Notes: generated by a model from the letters alone, not told the origin. 64,000 nucleotides of DNA from Dryomyza anilis (GCA_951804985.1 OX638132.1:87362696-87426695), one strand, 5' to 3'. Counted from the first letter of the stretch, positions 36,020 through 47,370 are shown. Made by a program: numbers and translations.

Positions 36020-36067
36020 ATATATAAATTATTAATTTTTAAAATTATTTTCTATTTTCAGGTAAGT
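36020..36067 (+). promoter_or_regulatory. Candidate recursive splice site (3' and 5' splice sites fused)
   Basis: A pyrimidine-rich tract ending TTATTTTCTATTTTCAG (AG at 36,060-36,061) is followed without a gap by GTAAGTTAT, a near-ideal 5' splice site. This CAG|GTAAGT fusion is the ratchet-point arrangement used in long fly introns: after the upstream exon is joined at the AG, a new 5' splice site is created at once. I found no equally good CAG|GTAAGT fusion elsewhere in the window on either strand. The tract is moderate rather than a long U run, so the call is not certain. Confidence 0.45.
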
Positions 36068-36119
36068 TATGCGCCATTCACTAAGGCACAACTGTTTAAT
36101 GCTACTGAGATTCGCAGCA
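36062..36119 (+). other. Candidate 58-nt resplicing micro-exon
   Basis: The segment lies between a 3' splice site (CTATTTTCAG) and a second 5' splice site (GCA|GTAAGTTATT at 36,120). Only one of its three + frames is open, reading VSYAPFTKAQLFNATEIRS. It has 25 G or C in 58 bases, clearly above the AT-rich flanks. Because it begins with GTAAGT, the exon could be included and then removed by resplicing, as in the Drosophila Ubx micro-exons. Its length is not a multiple of three, so inclusion would shift the frame unless balanced elsewhere. I do not recognise the peptide or the gene. It may be a non-coding recursive-splicing exon rather than coding. Confidence 0.4.
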
Positions 36120-37695
36120 GTAAGTTATTAACTTGCCATTTTAAAAACCATATTAAAATTCGACTCATTTGAATACAGTTTAAATTTATACCACGCCATG
36201 TCATTTATTCATACGAATAGCTCTGAATTTCAATGGAAATATTTAATTAAAATTCATAAATCACATCGCTTTTAGCATACATTTATGTATTTAATTTTGC
36301 ATTTGTGTTTTGTACCAAAGTTGGTTGTGTTTTTAGTGCATTATAATTAGAACACATTAAGTTTTTAGCGCCACTAGCTGCATGCAATAAATTTCAAATA
36401 AATACCCCATATATATTTGTACTTCATACATTTTTCGTATAAATAATGTTTGTTGTTTGTACTAGTCATGCAAATATCCTCTCGTTTCACACTTAATTGA
36501 CAACAGTCACGCGGCGGTATTGTAATAAAACATTGTTATGTGTGTGTCAATCATTTTATGCTAAATAATTGCAAAATATGGTATGTTTTGTGGATGACAA
36601 TTGAAAAATACTTACAGATGTGTAAATATGTTAAAATTTTTAAATAATGTTTTAATTATTTCAAAATATGACACTAATTGTGCATATATTTTATAAACAT
36701 TGTATATTTTATAAACATTGTTGAGCTGGTGGCACCAAATGTTCATTTTAGAAATATCCGTATGGTATTTGTCTTGGGCAACTTAAATTGAAATTTATAA
36801 ATATTTGGTCTACTCAGGTTTAGAATCATTTTTTCTTTTCATTAACGCAATATATTGATTTTTGATAGAAGTATTTTGAATAGCAGTTCCGAAGAACTTT
36901 TCCGAAACCTATGAATATGCAAAAACAAACTGTATGGAAACTATATTGAAATATGTCGAGTTTAATTTTTTGATAAACACATATATTATATATCACAATC
37001 ACAATGGAAAGTTTATTTTATTTTGTATTTTTTCAATGGCAACAGAAACTTCTTTAGGATCACTCTTCACGAATGCCCAATTTTTTTCAATAGAGCCTAT
37101 TTCGGGGCAGTTCACATGATTAATCTCTCTAAAAGATTAGACCAAATTAACGTTGGACCAGTGTGTCTTCTTAGCATTACATTTTGTCCAAAAATGGGGT
37201 TAGCAACAACTTTTTTTTGTCCCCTACTTGGAACATCTTGGAGCGTATAATGAACCTCCGAATAGTTTTTTTTTTTGTACAGCACCAAGGTTCACATGCG
37301 GTTGTTTTCAACTTTTTTGTAAGAAATGTTCGATTTTTAATTCGATTTGTTCAGTATTTTATGTTTAGTTTTTGTTGTTTCATAACACGGAGTATAATTT
37401 GATACTTTCAAAAATCACTTCGACTAAACCGATTTTGAATTAGAACATTTTTGGAACTTCAATATTAGCTCCCTTCTAAGCCCTTTTGTCACAATCCAAC
37501 CAGTCAGTTTTGATCATGATCATAATAAATAAAATTTCTACTAAGATTATCTCTGGTATAAAAAAATTCTACAATTCTCAACTAAATATTTATAATTTTA
37601 TATACTATAACAATTTCATATGAATTAGAGAAATAACACAAAATTTACCCCTCGAAAAGCAATTTGCAATAAATTTTACCTTTTCACAAAATTCT
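36120..37695. other. AT-rich non-coding stretch downstream of the micro-exon
   Basis: No repeat family is recognised, so this may be single-copy intron. Short + strand frames at 36,934-37,402 overlap each other in three frames and are likely chance. Confidence 0.4.
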
Positions 37696-39235
37696 TATTT
37701 TGTTTTTTTTTTACAATTTTAAATGTAGATTTTCCTTAAGTGTACTGTACCAAAACTGTGTGTGATTTTTTTGTATATTTCTAGCCACAAAAGTCGAAAC
37801 CAAAACGGCGAATGTGAATCGAAACTAATTTCTGTCATGCCAAAAGGGCGAATCTTTACGTTATTTTTACCGCAAACAATTAATGCCACAATTTTATCTA
37901 TTACCCATAAAAAGCTATGGCTAAAAAATCAAAAATATTTGCTTCTTGGTCAGGATATAGCCATACGAAATCCGTATTTTAATTCAGTAAATTGTCCAAA
38001 ACGAAGAAAATTTTATACACCCCAAGCAACCACGGCTCGACAATTGCCACAAACTATTGTGGCATATGTGTACCTTTTAAGTTACCTCTGACACCAGTGT
38101 TGCAAACTAATAATATGCAGTCCCAAAGAGGTGACTAATAACATGTATGGAACATACGCAATAATATGTCGCAATGCCGTCATTCAAGGGCGGAATTAAC
38201 TTTATTGCTATTAGGTGCCTTTTAAGTTACCTCTGACACCAGTGTTGCAAACTAATAATATGTAGTCCCAAAGAGGTGACTAATAACATGTATGGAACAT
38301 ACGCAATAATATGTCGCAATGCTGTGATATATAAGTCAATCATTCTGATAATGGCACAATATACAATAAATGGTGGAATTAACTTTGTTGCTGTTAGGTG
38401 GCAAAAAGTGGCAAATTATTATATGTATTATGTTCCATATATGAGGCAAGTATAGAATGAAGAACCTTATAGGAACATGTTTATATATAATGTAGCTAAT
38501 TAACTTTAATATTTAATAAATGTATATTATTATACACGACATATTTATAACAACCACTACATATGTTTATGGAAAGTTGTGTTGCAAAAATATACATCCG
38601 CAAAAGCAAAATTTAAAAAATAGAGAAAATCGCAATTTTAATAAATATTCACAAATTGCATTTTTTGTGTGCGCGTAAAAATTAGAGGGGGTAGAATATA
38701 AACTTTAACCCGAAAACTTGAACCGTTTGTTAAATTAGAGTTGTAGTTTGCCGAAAACTCTGTTCGTAGAGACTTCTATTATTATGCCATGCGTATTTTT
38801 TATTTTTTATTACAGGACAAACATTCACGTTAATGGCACTGCGTAGGATCTTTATTATTTTTATTTTTAATCTACACATAAATTACAGTTCAAGTTCCAA
38901 ATAGCTGAACCGAAACTTTAATGGATCACAATTTGTGGCAACTAAGCCTCGCCCCGGGGCTGTTTGACTGGCAATCGGGTGGAAAATAAGTATATTTCGC
39001 ATGATTTAGAACAAACACTTTAATTGCAACTGTGTGGCTACCACTTAAGTTGTCACTAAGTAGTTACTTGGGTCGTGATATAATAGCTGAATAAACTTAA
39101 ATAACAAGTAAAAAAAAAAATTAAAAAATATATTATTTACTAGTTTTTAAAGCACTTCAAATTTAAAAATTTGATTTCTCAACATTTTTAAAAATGCACA
39201 TTCACCCTTTTGGCGCTACGGTGACGAAATGATAT
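37696..39235 (+). mobile_element. 717-bp family, copy 2, split by a nested insertion
   Basis: The left part (about 37,696-38,023) matches copy 1 from about 2,310 to 2,820: TTCTAGCCACAAAAG, TCATGCCAAAAGGGCGAATC, ATATAGCC, AATCCGTATTT, TTGTCCAAA. The right part (about 39,085-39,235) matches 2,836-2,974: GAATAAACT-AAATAAC, AAAGCACTTCAAA, TTTGATTTC, AACATTTTTAAAAATGCA, then CACCCTTTTGGC. Roughly 1,060 bp of unrelated DNA lies between positions that are adjacent in copy 1. The left terminal repeat is not recognisable, and the central palindrome seen in copy 1 is largely deleted. Confidence 0.7.
38024..39084. mobile_element. Insertion nested in the 717-bp element, with a near-perfect tandem duplication
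   Basis: Its borders follow from comparison with copy 1 of the host element. The ends show a weak inverted repeat (CCCAAGCAACCAC and the complement of CCCAAGTAACTAC). A unit starting CTTTTAAGTTACCTCTGACA occurs at about 38,073 and about 38,217 and stays nearly identical for about 115 bp, through CCCAAAGAGGTGACTAATAA and ACATACGCAATAATATGTCG. No protein is encoded. The superfamily is unknown. Confidence 0.55.
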
Positions 39236-39239
39236 ATTT

Positions 39240-40970
39240 ACTTTAAATAGGCCTTTTCTAAATAAATTTGTCTCAAAGTGGATTATTTGAAGCTGGATTT
39301 GGATTTGATAGATTTTAATTCCGTCTCGGTTTATTCCATATTCAATCCAATCTTAATGCAAATCGATTTTCTGTTCAAAGTTTTTAATAACTTTGAGTTG
39401 ACATTTTCCGTCGAAAGTTTGTTGTACTCTAAAAATAACAACAGTTAAAATACAAATCAAGTACATTTTATACTCATAATAAAATAATCCCACAATCAAC
39501 TACCAGCGACATGCAATAAATTCAGTCAACGACCGGGTCAACATTTTAAATCTGAATTTATTGCATATTTAAAGACGTGTGAACTTGGATATTTATTTAA
39601 ATGATTGGTTTTCAGTTAAACTGATATTTATTTCGACTAGTGGGAAATTTTAATTTTATACTCGGCGCAGCATAAAATAAGAATACAGGCTATGTTTGAT
39701 GTATTACTTCGGGGTGTGTGTAAAATGAATTGTTTGCGTGCTGCTGCTGCTGGTGGCTGTGTAAATAAGGATATTTTTAAGTCAAATTACCCGCATTTTT
39801 ATCACAGAGAAATTTAAATTTATGCAACATTAATGGTCGGTCGGTCGGTCGATCGTGGCGTATCGCTGTCAGTCAACTGACGATGAAATTGCAGCTAAAG
39901 ATGTTTATTGTTGCTGATGATACTGATGATGATGATGATGCTGATGATGTTGATGATGCTGTTGATGATACTACTGATTGCTGCTGTTGCAGTGATGCAT
40001 GTTGTTGCTGCGGCAAGAATTTATGAAGCCTGACAGACGCACGTTTATGCGTTCGCTTTAATTATGCGAATTTGTATTTATATTAATGAAGCTGTTACAT
40101 GAGACGATGTGTGCGAGAAATTTAAATTAACAAAAAAAAAGGTTAGTTCGAAATCTGTGTGAATTATGACACTTTTTTTGAAATAAAAAAAAAATTTTAT
40201 CTTATGCACTACAGCATTCTCAATGCAGCAAATGCTTTATCTACCCACTGCAAGTTCCAACTCAACACAACTCCTTTGTAACAAGTTTCACTATTCTGAA
40301 TTTCTTTCTTGTTGCTTTGGAGGCTGCTGCTACCTCCTACGCCACTTCATTACTCAACCGCACCTTGGCAATTCCTTCCTTCCATCCATCCATTCAGAAT
40401 TCTTTCTTCAAGTGCGCGTTATCGCGTGCGCCAAGTGCCAGCAGCCAAAGAGCCAAAAACAAAGTGCAAGAAAACGATTAAGGATCCGTAGCAGCAGCAG
40501 CAGTAACTACGCCAAGTGATTTTGTGGCAATGGCGACCACACTAAATTCCTGCAGCAAAGAATTCCGTGCATAAATTAAACAAAAACAAGAAAAAAAAGA
40601 AACATTTCAAACAAATCATATTTTATTTGTACGTGTGAAGGTAAAAAGATTGCAAAACTTTGTGCGCATTGCAGCAACATTGCCTGAACGTTGCCACAAC
40701 GTTGCGGCATTTAATTTACATTTCCTTCAAGTTTGTGGGAGGCTGTATGGCACAGTCGCTGCATATTTTCGCAGAAGCCGAGTGCTTGATGAATGCTGCA
40801 ATAAACAGTTGGTGTTAGAGAAATGCATTGGAAATATTGTATATTATATCAGAAATAATTTAACTGTCTCGTCTCACACCTGTTCATCAATTAAAATGCG
40901 TTTTGTTTAAACTCGTCTAATGTCCTTTTAATCACGAATTGAATTGAAGCATGAGTGTGAGATATACATA
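39240..40970. other. Less AT-rich, apparently single-copy island
   Basis: From about 39,660 to 40,900 the DNA holds GCTGCTGCTGCTGG, GGTCGGTCGGTCGGTCGATCG (39,837-39,857) and a GATGAT/GTTGAT run (39,915-39,995), as is usual in fly regulatory or untranslated DNA. Frames of 98, 60 and 91 codons are open on + (40,223-40,519, 40,309-40,491, 40,635-40,910). The first two overlap in different frames, and none resembles a known family. A GAAG|GTAAAA splice-donor-like word occurs at 40,637-40,646. A non-coding 5' exon is possible, but the support is weak. Confidence 0.35.
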
Positions 40971-41735
40971 ATATCGTCACTGTCATACCAAAAGGGCGAA
41001 TGTGCATTTTTAAAAATATTGGGAAATCAAATTTTAAAGTTTTAAGTGCTTTAAAAATTAGCAAATTTTATATTTTTTTAAATTGTATCTGTTATTTTGG
41101 TTTATTCGTCAATTATTATAACGTATATTAAATATATTTAGATTTGGACAATGTACTGAATTATAAATACAGATTTTGTGAGGCTATATCCTGATCAAAA
41201 CGCAAATATTTTTGTTTTTTTTGCTATAACTTTTTATTAGCGCAAGATAAAATAGTAATGTAGAGGCATTAATTGTTTGCTTTGAAAGCACCTATCTATT
41301 GGCATCGTTAATTAAAAATTTTGTCAAACATTAATTTGCCATTTGTTATTTGCGGGAATTTTTTTTTGGCAAAATATTTTTAAATAATGACGCAGTTCGA
41401 TAGCTGCTTGAAAAACAAACAATTAATACCTTGACATTACTATTTTATTTTGTACCAATAAAAAAGTATAGCAAAAAAACGGAGAATTTGGAAAAATTGA
41501 AAATCTTGTCATGCCAAAAGGGCGAATCTTTTTGTTTTTTTGCTATAACTCTTTAATGGTACTAGATAAAATAGTGATGTAAAGGCAATTTTAGTTTGTT
41601 TTCAAAGCACCTATCGATCTGCATTATTAATTATAAATAGTTTGCCAACAAAAAAATTTCCTGCAAATAACAAATGTCAAATTAATGTTTGACAAAATAT
41701 TTTTAAATATTGATGTAGATCGATAGGTGTTGTCT
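40971..41735 (-). mobile_element. 717-bp inverted-repeat family, copy 3, inverted
   Basis: It starts AATATCGTCACTGTCATACC, the right-hand terminus of copy 1 read on the other strand. It continues with the complement of copy 1 through TTTGTGAGGCTATATCC and the central palindrome (AAGATAAAATAGTAATGTAG ... ACATTACTATTTTATT). After the internal CATGCCAAAAGGGCGAATCT (about 41,510) the palindromic segment repeats again to about 41,735. The left terminus of copy 1 is missing, replaced by this second half-palindrome. There is no coding capacity. Confidence 0.7.
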
Positions 41736-41899
41736 CTCTTTTATGTAAAAAAATTATTTACTATATAGAACACTGCACTGGTCCAAGTTCAGCCACCGAA
41801 CTAGAATTATTTGAACCTTCGCTTTCTTTCCACAGAGGATTATTTGTCGTCCTACTGAATTAAAAATTTGAACGAGGTGTACTGTAGATTCTACAAAAT

Positions 41900-42420
41900 A
41901 TATACCAGGTACAAGACTATATTGGTATCGTTTTCTTGTTCCAAGAATTTTAAAATAGCGGTTTCGGTTTCTTTTTCTTTTCCAACCAAACAAATTAAAT
42001 GGGTTCCGATATTGGTTCTGGATTCACACATTTTTTCAATAACGGTTCCAATTCTGGTTTCAAAAACCGAAACGGTACCGAATCCGATTTCGATTTTTGA
42101 CAGTCACTAAAATATCGGTTCTGGATCTGGTTCCATGATTTTTAAAATAGCTGTTCCGGTTCCGATTACAACCAAAAAAATTATTTGGGTTCAGATCCCG
42201 GTTCCACACATTTTTTTAATAACGATTTATATACCGGTTCTGGATCTGGTTCCATGATTTTTAAAATAGCTGTTCCGGTTCCGATTCCTACCAAAAAAAA
42301 TATTTGGGTTCAGATCCCGATTCCACACAACTTTTTAATAACGATTTCTATACCGGTTCCAAAAATTTGAAAAGATTTAGGTACCGGTTCCGATTCTATA
42401 CAGTCTCTGATATACACATA
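41900..42420. repeat. Tandem repeat of about 120 bp rich in CCGGTTCC words
   Basis: Units at about 42,107-42,227 and 42,228-42,350 are close to identical (CCGGTTCTGGATCTGGTTCC, AAAATAGCTGTTCCGGTTCC, GGGTTCAGATCCCG, CCACACA-TTTTT-AATAACGA). More diverged units lie on either side. Short frames rich in PIPVP are artefacts of the repeat. Similar CGGTTTT / CCGATT wording at 12,480-12,640 may be a distant relative. Confidence 0.75.
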
Positions 42421-43555
42421 CATTTTTTGAGTGGGTTTATACATGTGCTAAAATGGTTTAAGAACAAACTAAAAATATATAAACGAATAAAGCACAATTT
42501 GCAAATGAACACCCACCGAGTGAACATATTATTCGTTGTTTTATTTTTTAAAATATGATATATAAAGAAGATTGAGTACGTCAGTGTTACTAATTCCATC
42601 AGCCTTCAGGGGGTGTCTCTTAAAACCCATAATTTACGAAAAGTAAAATTTATTTAAATTGTTCAATTATTAATGGAATTAAAATCATTTTTTTAAAATT
42701 ACTAATTGTCTTAGTATTCATAAATTAAAAATGCACCAACTCGTAATATTAGAAAAAATACCTATATTTTTTTTGCTGCGCATACAGCCTGGGAAACGTG
42801 ATTAATTTTAATTTCCTTTTGTATTTGCATTGCGTCGCATCAGACCTGAGCTGCATCTTCCTTCTCTGGCATCGTCTTATTCCACTACAACGTCAGACTG
42901 AAGTGTTCTTCCGCAGTGGCAACACTTTTTCAACGGCATCTTTAAGTAATTCTTTTATTTCCCGCCCAACACAGCACAGTATAGAACAACACAATAAAAA
43001 TACTATATACAATTTTGCTGGTTAACCGCGCAACACTTTTGCGTTCAGGATAATAAGTGCCAGGATATCGGGTTTGGCGGCATTGTACAAAAAAAGCAAA
43101 AAAAAAAGAAAATATTTTTAAAAACGTGCCAAACGATTATTTAAAAGGATTTATGTGCGCGCTACGTGCAAAAGAGAAATATATATTTTTTGTACATTTT
43201 ATGTTTTTGTAATAAACATTTTTCTCGACAGTTTGCGCTTTGCAAAACTTTTGCATTTTAAGCCCTTGGAATTTATTTTGCTTACTTTTCGAACTGGACG
43301 CCGCATCAAATAAATGAAGAAATTGTTATGGTTTTCTATGCGCTCGAGCTAATTGTATTTTTAATTTTTAAAGTTTTCTTATTAAAAAACAAGAAAAAAT
43401 CTAGTAGTTTCTGGCACATTTTTTTCATTAAAATGCATTGTAGTAAGTGTGAAAAAGATTTATTTCTGTACTACTGCATGCATATCAATGAACTTGAACT
43501 ATTCGACTAACTTTTATATAAAATTTTATTTTATTTTTTTATGTCCTAAAAAAAG
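42421..43555. other. Non-coding stretch with a less AT-rich part
   Basis: From about 42,790 to 43,320 the DNA is less AT-rich and not a recognised repeat (CCTGAGCTGCATCTTCC, GGGTTTGGCGGCATTG). I see no gene. Confidence 0.4.
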
Positions 43556-43559
43556 TACA

Positions 43560-44890
43560 ATATTACGATAGATTTCGTTGTAGTACTAGTAGAACACTAG
43601 TAGAGCACTAGAAGAACGATAGTATTTAGAACCCTAGTAGAGACCTACTAGAACCCTAGTAGAACCCAAGTAGAACCCTAGTAGAACCTCCAGTAGAATC
43701 CAAGTAGAACCCTAGTAGAATCCAAGTAGAACCCTAGTAGAACCCAAGTAGAACCCAAGTAGAACCCAAGTAGAACCCTAGTACAACCTTCAGTAGAATC
43801 CAAGTAGAACCCTAGTAGAATCCAAGTAAAACCCTAGTAAAACCCTAGTAGAACCCTAGTTGAACCTTAGTTGAACCCTAGTATAACTCTAGGAGAATCC
43901 TAGTAGAACCTTAGTAGAATCCTAGTAAAACGCTAGTAGAATCCTAGTAGAACCCTAGTAGAACCTCCAGTAGAATCCAAGTAGAACCCTAGTAGAATCC
44001 AAGTAGAACCCTAGTAGAACCCAAGTAGAACCCAAGTAGAACCCTAGTACAACCTTCAGTAGAATCCAAGTAGAACCCTAGTAGAACCCTAGGGGAACCC
44101 TAGTTGAACCTTAGTAGAACCCTAGAATAACTCTAGGAGAACCCGAGTAGAACCAGAGTAGAACCCGAGTAGAACCCTAGAAGAACCATAATAGAACCAT
44201 AGTAGAACCATAGTAGAATCATAGTAGAACCCTAATAGAACTCTAATAGAACCCTAGTAGAACCCTAGTAGAAATGGTACTATAATCGTTAACTGATAAT
44301 TGTATATTTACCTTCTCATAACCCGATCAGGACCCTAGAACCCTAGTTGAACCTTAGTAGAACCCTAGAATAACTCTAGGAGAACCCGAGTAGAACCCTA
44401 GTAGAACCCTAGAAGAACCATAATAGAACCATAGTAGAACCCTTATAGAACCTTAGTAGAACCCTAGAATAACTCTAGGAGAACCCGAGTAGAACCCTAG
44501 TAGAACCCTAGAAGAACCATAATAGAACCATAGTGGAACCATAGTAGAACCCTAATAGAACTCTAATAGAACCCTTGTATAACTCTAGTATAACTCTAGG
44601 AGAACTCGAGTAGAACCCTATTAGAACCCTAGAAGAACCATAACAGAACAATAGTAGAAACATAGTAGAACCATAGTAGAACCCTAATAGAACTATAATA
44701 GAACCCTAGTAGAACCCTAGTAGAAACATACTAGAACTCTAGTAGAACTCTAGTAGAACCCAAGTAGAACCCTATTAGAATCCAAGTAGAGCCATTGTCG
44801 AACCCAAGTAGAACTCAAGTAAAACCCTAGTAAAACCCTAGTAGAACCCTAGGGGAACATTAGTTAAACCTTAGTAGAACCCTGGATGAA
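43560..44890. repeat. 11-bp minisatellite, unit CCCTAGTAGAA
   Basis: About 1.3 kb is made of AGTAGAACCCT units with recurrent variants (AGTAGAATCCA, AGTAGAACCCA, AGAATAACTCT, ATAATAGAACC). Variants recur in the same order, giving higher-order blocks: ACCTCCAGTAGAATCCAAGT at about 43,686 and 43,963, and TAGAATAACTCTAGGAGAAC at about 44,122, 44,369 and 44,466. A non-repeat patch at about 44,275-44,336 and the right edge (GGCCATGATCATGTCC, about 44,893) resemble the interior of the MITE at 16,806-17,232, whose terminal repeat begins with the same 11 bases. Confidence 0.85.
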
Positions 44891-44899
44891 CTGGCCATG

Positions 44900-45869
44900 A
44901 TCATGTCCTTCCTTAAAGGTTCAGTTTTTCGTGGGTATGGTATTTTGTATGTGTAGTCATTAATTGATTAAATTGCTCAAATTCAGTAAAATTTAATTCG
45001 GAAAAATCAAATTTTTCATTTTTTATACCAGAAAGGAAACTCGATAATTCATTTTTTGCCAATCTTTAAATACTAAAAATAAACTTACTTTTTTAATTTT
45101 TATTTATTCTATTAATTAAATTTTAAGTGCATCTTTTATTTACACTGATTTATAAACATATTTAGTATACTTTTTAACGAAAGTTTTATTTACTACGCCA
45201 AATCCACCTACAACTCATTACAATTTCAATTCGCCTAATTACATTTCAATTAATTTATGCAACAGCAGCCAGTGAGTGAATTTTATTTATATTATATATT
45301 TTTTTTTTATGTATTACATTTTCTCTGCCATTCTGTCTGGCGACACAAAAGCGTCCCACACATACACAGTGTTCCAAAGTGACGGAGTCGAAGTAGCAGC
45401 ACCAGCATAATACTACATACTACGTAGTACCTACGCACTTTGTACGTGGCAGACATTTTGCAAATGAATTAACAGAAATTTACTTTCACTCGAGTGCATC
45501 ACATCACCTAGGGGGTGGAAATGACGGCACGGAAAGAATATAAAATAAAAATATAAATGTAAACTTTCTAGACATGTACTAAGCACTAAGCACAGAGAGG
45601 TGAAAAACTTTCGTAAAAATGTTGAGTATGAGGAAAAAATAAATATATATATAAAAATATTTCATTTATTTTTTCATTTTTCTCAAATCTAATATATTCG
45701 AGTTCACATTTCAATGAATTCTTGCATAAATCTCCATAACGAGCTACAATTGAGTGACCATAGAATTGAGAATTTTTATTAATTCTTTTATTTTCATTTT
45801 GGACGAATGTTATTTAAAAGTATTATTTAAAATTTAAACTATTTAAATTAAAAAAAAAAAAACAATAAA
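44900..45869. other. AT-rich non-coding stretch
   Basis: No gene is seen. From about 45,340 to 45,540 the DNA is less AT-rich, with a CTACATACTACGTAGTACCT near-palindrome at 45,413-45,432. Confidence 0.45.
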
Positions 45870-46560
45870 TCTTCTTCATATTGATGAATTTTGTTCTTCA
45901 AACCATTATTCATTGTATTGAAGAACAATTCTTAATAGTGATCACTACAAAAAAGAAATACATAATATGAAAAAAAATCTTCATATTGATAAATATCGTT
46001 CTTCAAACCATTATTCGTTTTTTTGAAGAAGAAATCTAAATAATGATCAGTACAAAATATCAATTCATCATGTTATGAATTCATCATCAATTTGATGAAT
46101 GACTGATATAGTGTGCTTCAATTTGAGAAAGTATATGCAAATTTATGATGTATTAATTCATCATCATAATAATGAACAGAGTTCGTAGGTGCGCACTCAG
46201 ATATAATATTTAGAAATCGCCTCTAATAATATAATAGTTTGGCACTACAGCTCTATAAGAACTAAGGCCGACCATTTTGAGCTGTGCGTGTTATATTTGT
46301 ACTCAAAGTGGTGGGACAATTTATTGCCGAATCCGAACGGCGGGCGAGAGCTTTTCATAGGCAATTTTTTACTCTCGTAGGTTTGCCATTTACTGACGAG
46401 AGGAATTTTTTTTTTTTACAATTTTTTGTTTTTGTTAATTTTTTTTTACGAATAAATTTTTTTCAGAATTTTTTTTTTTGAATATTTTTTTTTAATTCGT
46501 AAAAAAATGTGCATCAATTAATAAATTTTGAAAAAAAAAAATTTGGTTTTTTTCAAAATA
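45870..46560 (+). mobile_element. Element with homopolymer block and TTCATCATATTGATGAA motifs (copy 3), with a SINE between its parts
   Basis: CTTCATATTGATGAATTTTG, TTCTTCAAACCATTATTCAT, ATGAATTCATCATCAATTTG and GATGAATGACTGATA (about 45,872-46,150) match the copies at 15.8 and 23.0 kb. The T and A homopolymer block is at about 46,404-46,560. The truncated SINE at 46,223-46,403 sits between the two parts. Confidence 0.55.
46223..46403 (-). mobile_element. 5'-truncated SINE, copy 3
   Basis: The (ATT)-like tail (CTAATAATATAATAGTTTGG) and the body as far as TTTGCCATTTACTGACGAGAGG match the two full copies. There are small internal deletions, for example loss of the CTTCGGCCGAGCTCTCTCA block to CTAAGGCCG. 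The tRNA-like head with both promoter boxes is absent: the sequence turns into a T run at 46,404. Loss of the 5' part is typical of incomplete reverse transcription, but later deletion is also possible. Confidence 0.8.
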
Positions 46561-46659
46561 ATATTTTATAAATCAAGCAAGTAGTATTTAACAATTAAAT
46601 ATCATAAACCTTATAGGAATTATAAATATAGTATATATGAGCATATATGTGTATGGTAT

Positions 46660-46790
46660 TACATTGCCGTACAATTCTTCCCCCAGACAATTCTTCCCCA
46701 AGATAATTCATCTTCGAGACAATTCTTACTCGAGACAATTCTTACTCGAGGCAATTCTTTCTCGCGACAATTCTACGACACACACAAAAA
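46660..46790. repeat. Degenerate 16-17-bp minisatellite (GAGACAATTCTTACTC)
   Basis: About seven units such as GAGACAATTCTTACTC, GAGGCAATTCTTTCTC and CAGACAATTCTTCCCC are visible. The same motif class recurs at 47,281-47,345, 47,600-47,690, 62,155-62,260, 62,990-63,160 and 63,420-63,728, and in copies A and B of the minisatellite element (GAATTCTTCCCGGTA). Confidence 0.7.
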
Positions 46791-47240
46791 ATGTCACCAA
46801 AAACTTCACCTTCAACTACCTGAATTCATCATATTGATGAATTCATTCATTGAATTAAAGTCGTATTTTTTAAATGTTTTTCATTTTCAATATCAAATTT
46901 CAAACACAAATTTGTCTCCATTTACACATTTATGTATTTATAATTCTTAAATGATTTATAAAATATAATTGCTAATTATTCGAAGCCTCCATTTCATTAT
47001 ATTAATGAAAAAATGAACATCATATTGATGCATTTTGGATATCAAACCATATTCATTTAAATATAAATGTAAAATAAATATAAAAACCTAAATGTGTAAA
47101 TGGAAACCAATTTTTGTTTGAAATTTGATGATATAAAAAATACTAAAAATGAAAAACACTGAAAAAATACGAAGTTCAATGAATGAAATCATCAATGTGA
47201 TGAATACTGGTTGTTGGTGAAATTTTTTTTTGTGTGCAGT
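46771..47240. mobile_element. MITE with ACACAAAA...TTCACCAACAACCAG ends (copy 2)
   Basis: The left end is ACACACAAAAAATGTCACCA and the right end TGGTTGTTGGTGAAATTTTT plus TTTGTGTG. The inside matches 16,346-16,790 nearly base for base over GAATTCATCATATTGATGAA, CAAACACAAATTTGTCTCCA, TTCGAAGCCTCCATTTCATT and TTCAATGAATGAAATCATCA. Close similarity suggests fairly recent movement of this family. Confidence 0.75.
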
Positions 47241-47370
47241 TCATATCTTTGCAATATTTTCTAGAGGAAGCACTATCAGAAGAAAAATTCTCTCCGAGAC
47301 AATTCTTACTCGAGACAATTCTCTCTCGCGATAATTCTTCTCGGTATAATTCATATACGACAGTTCATAT

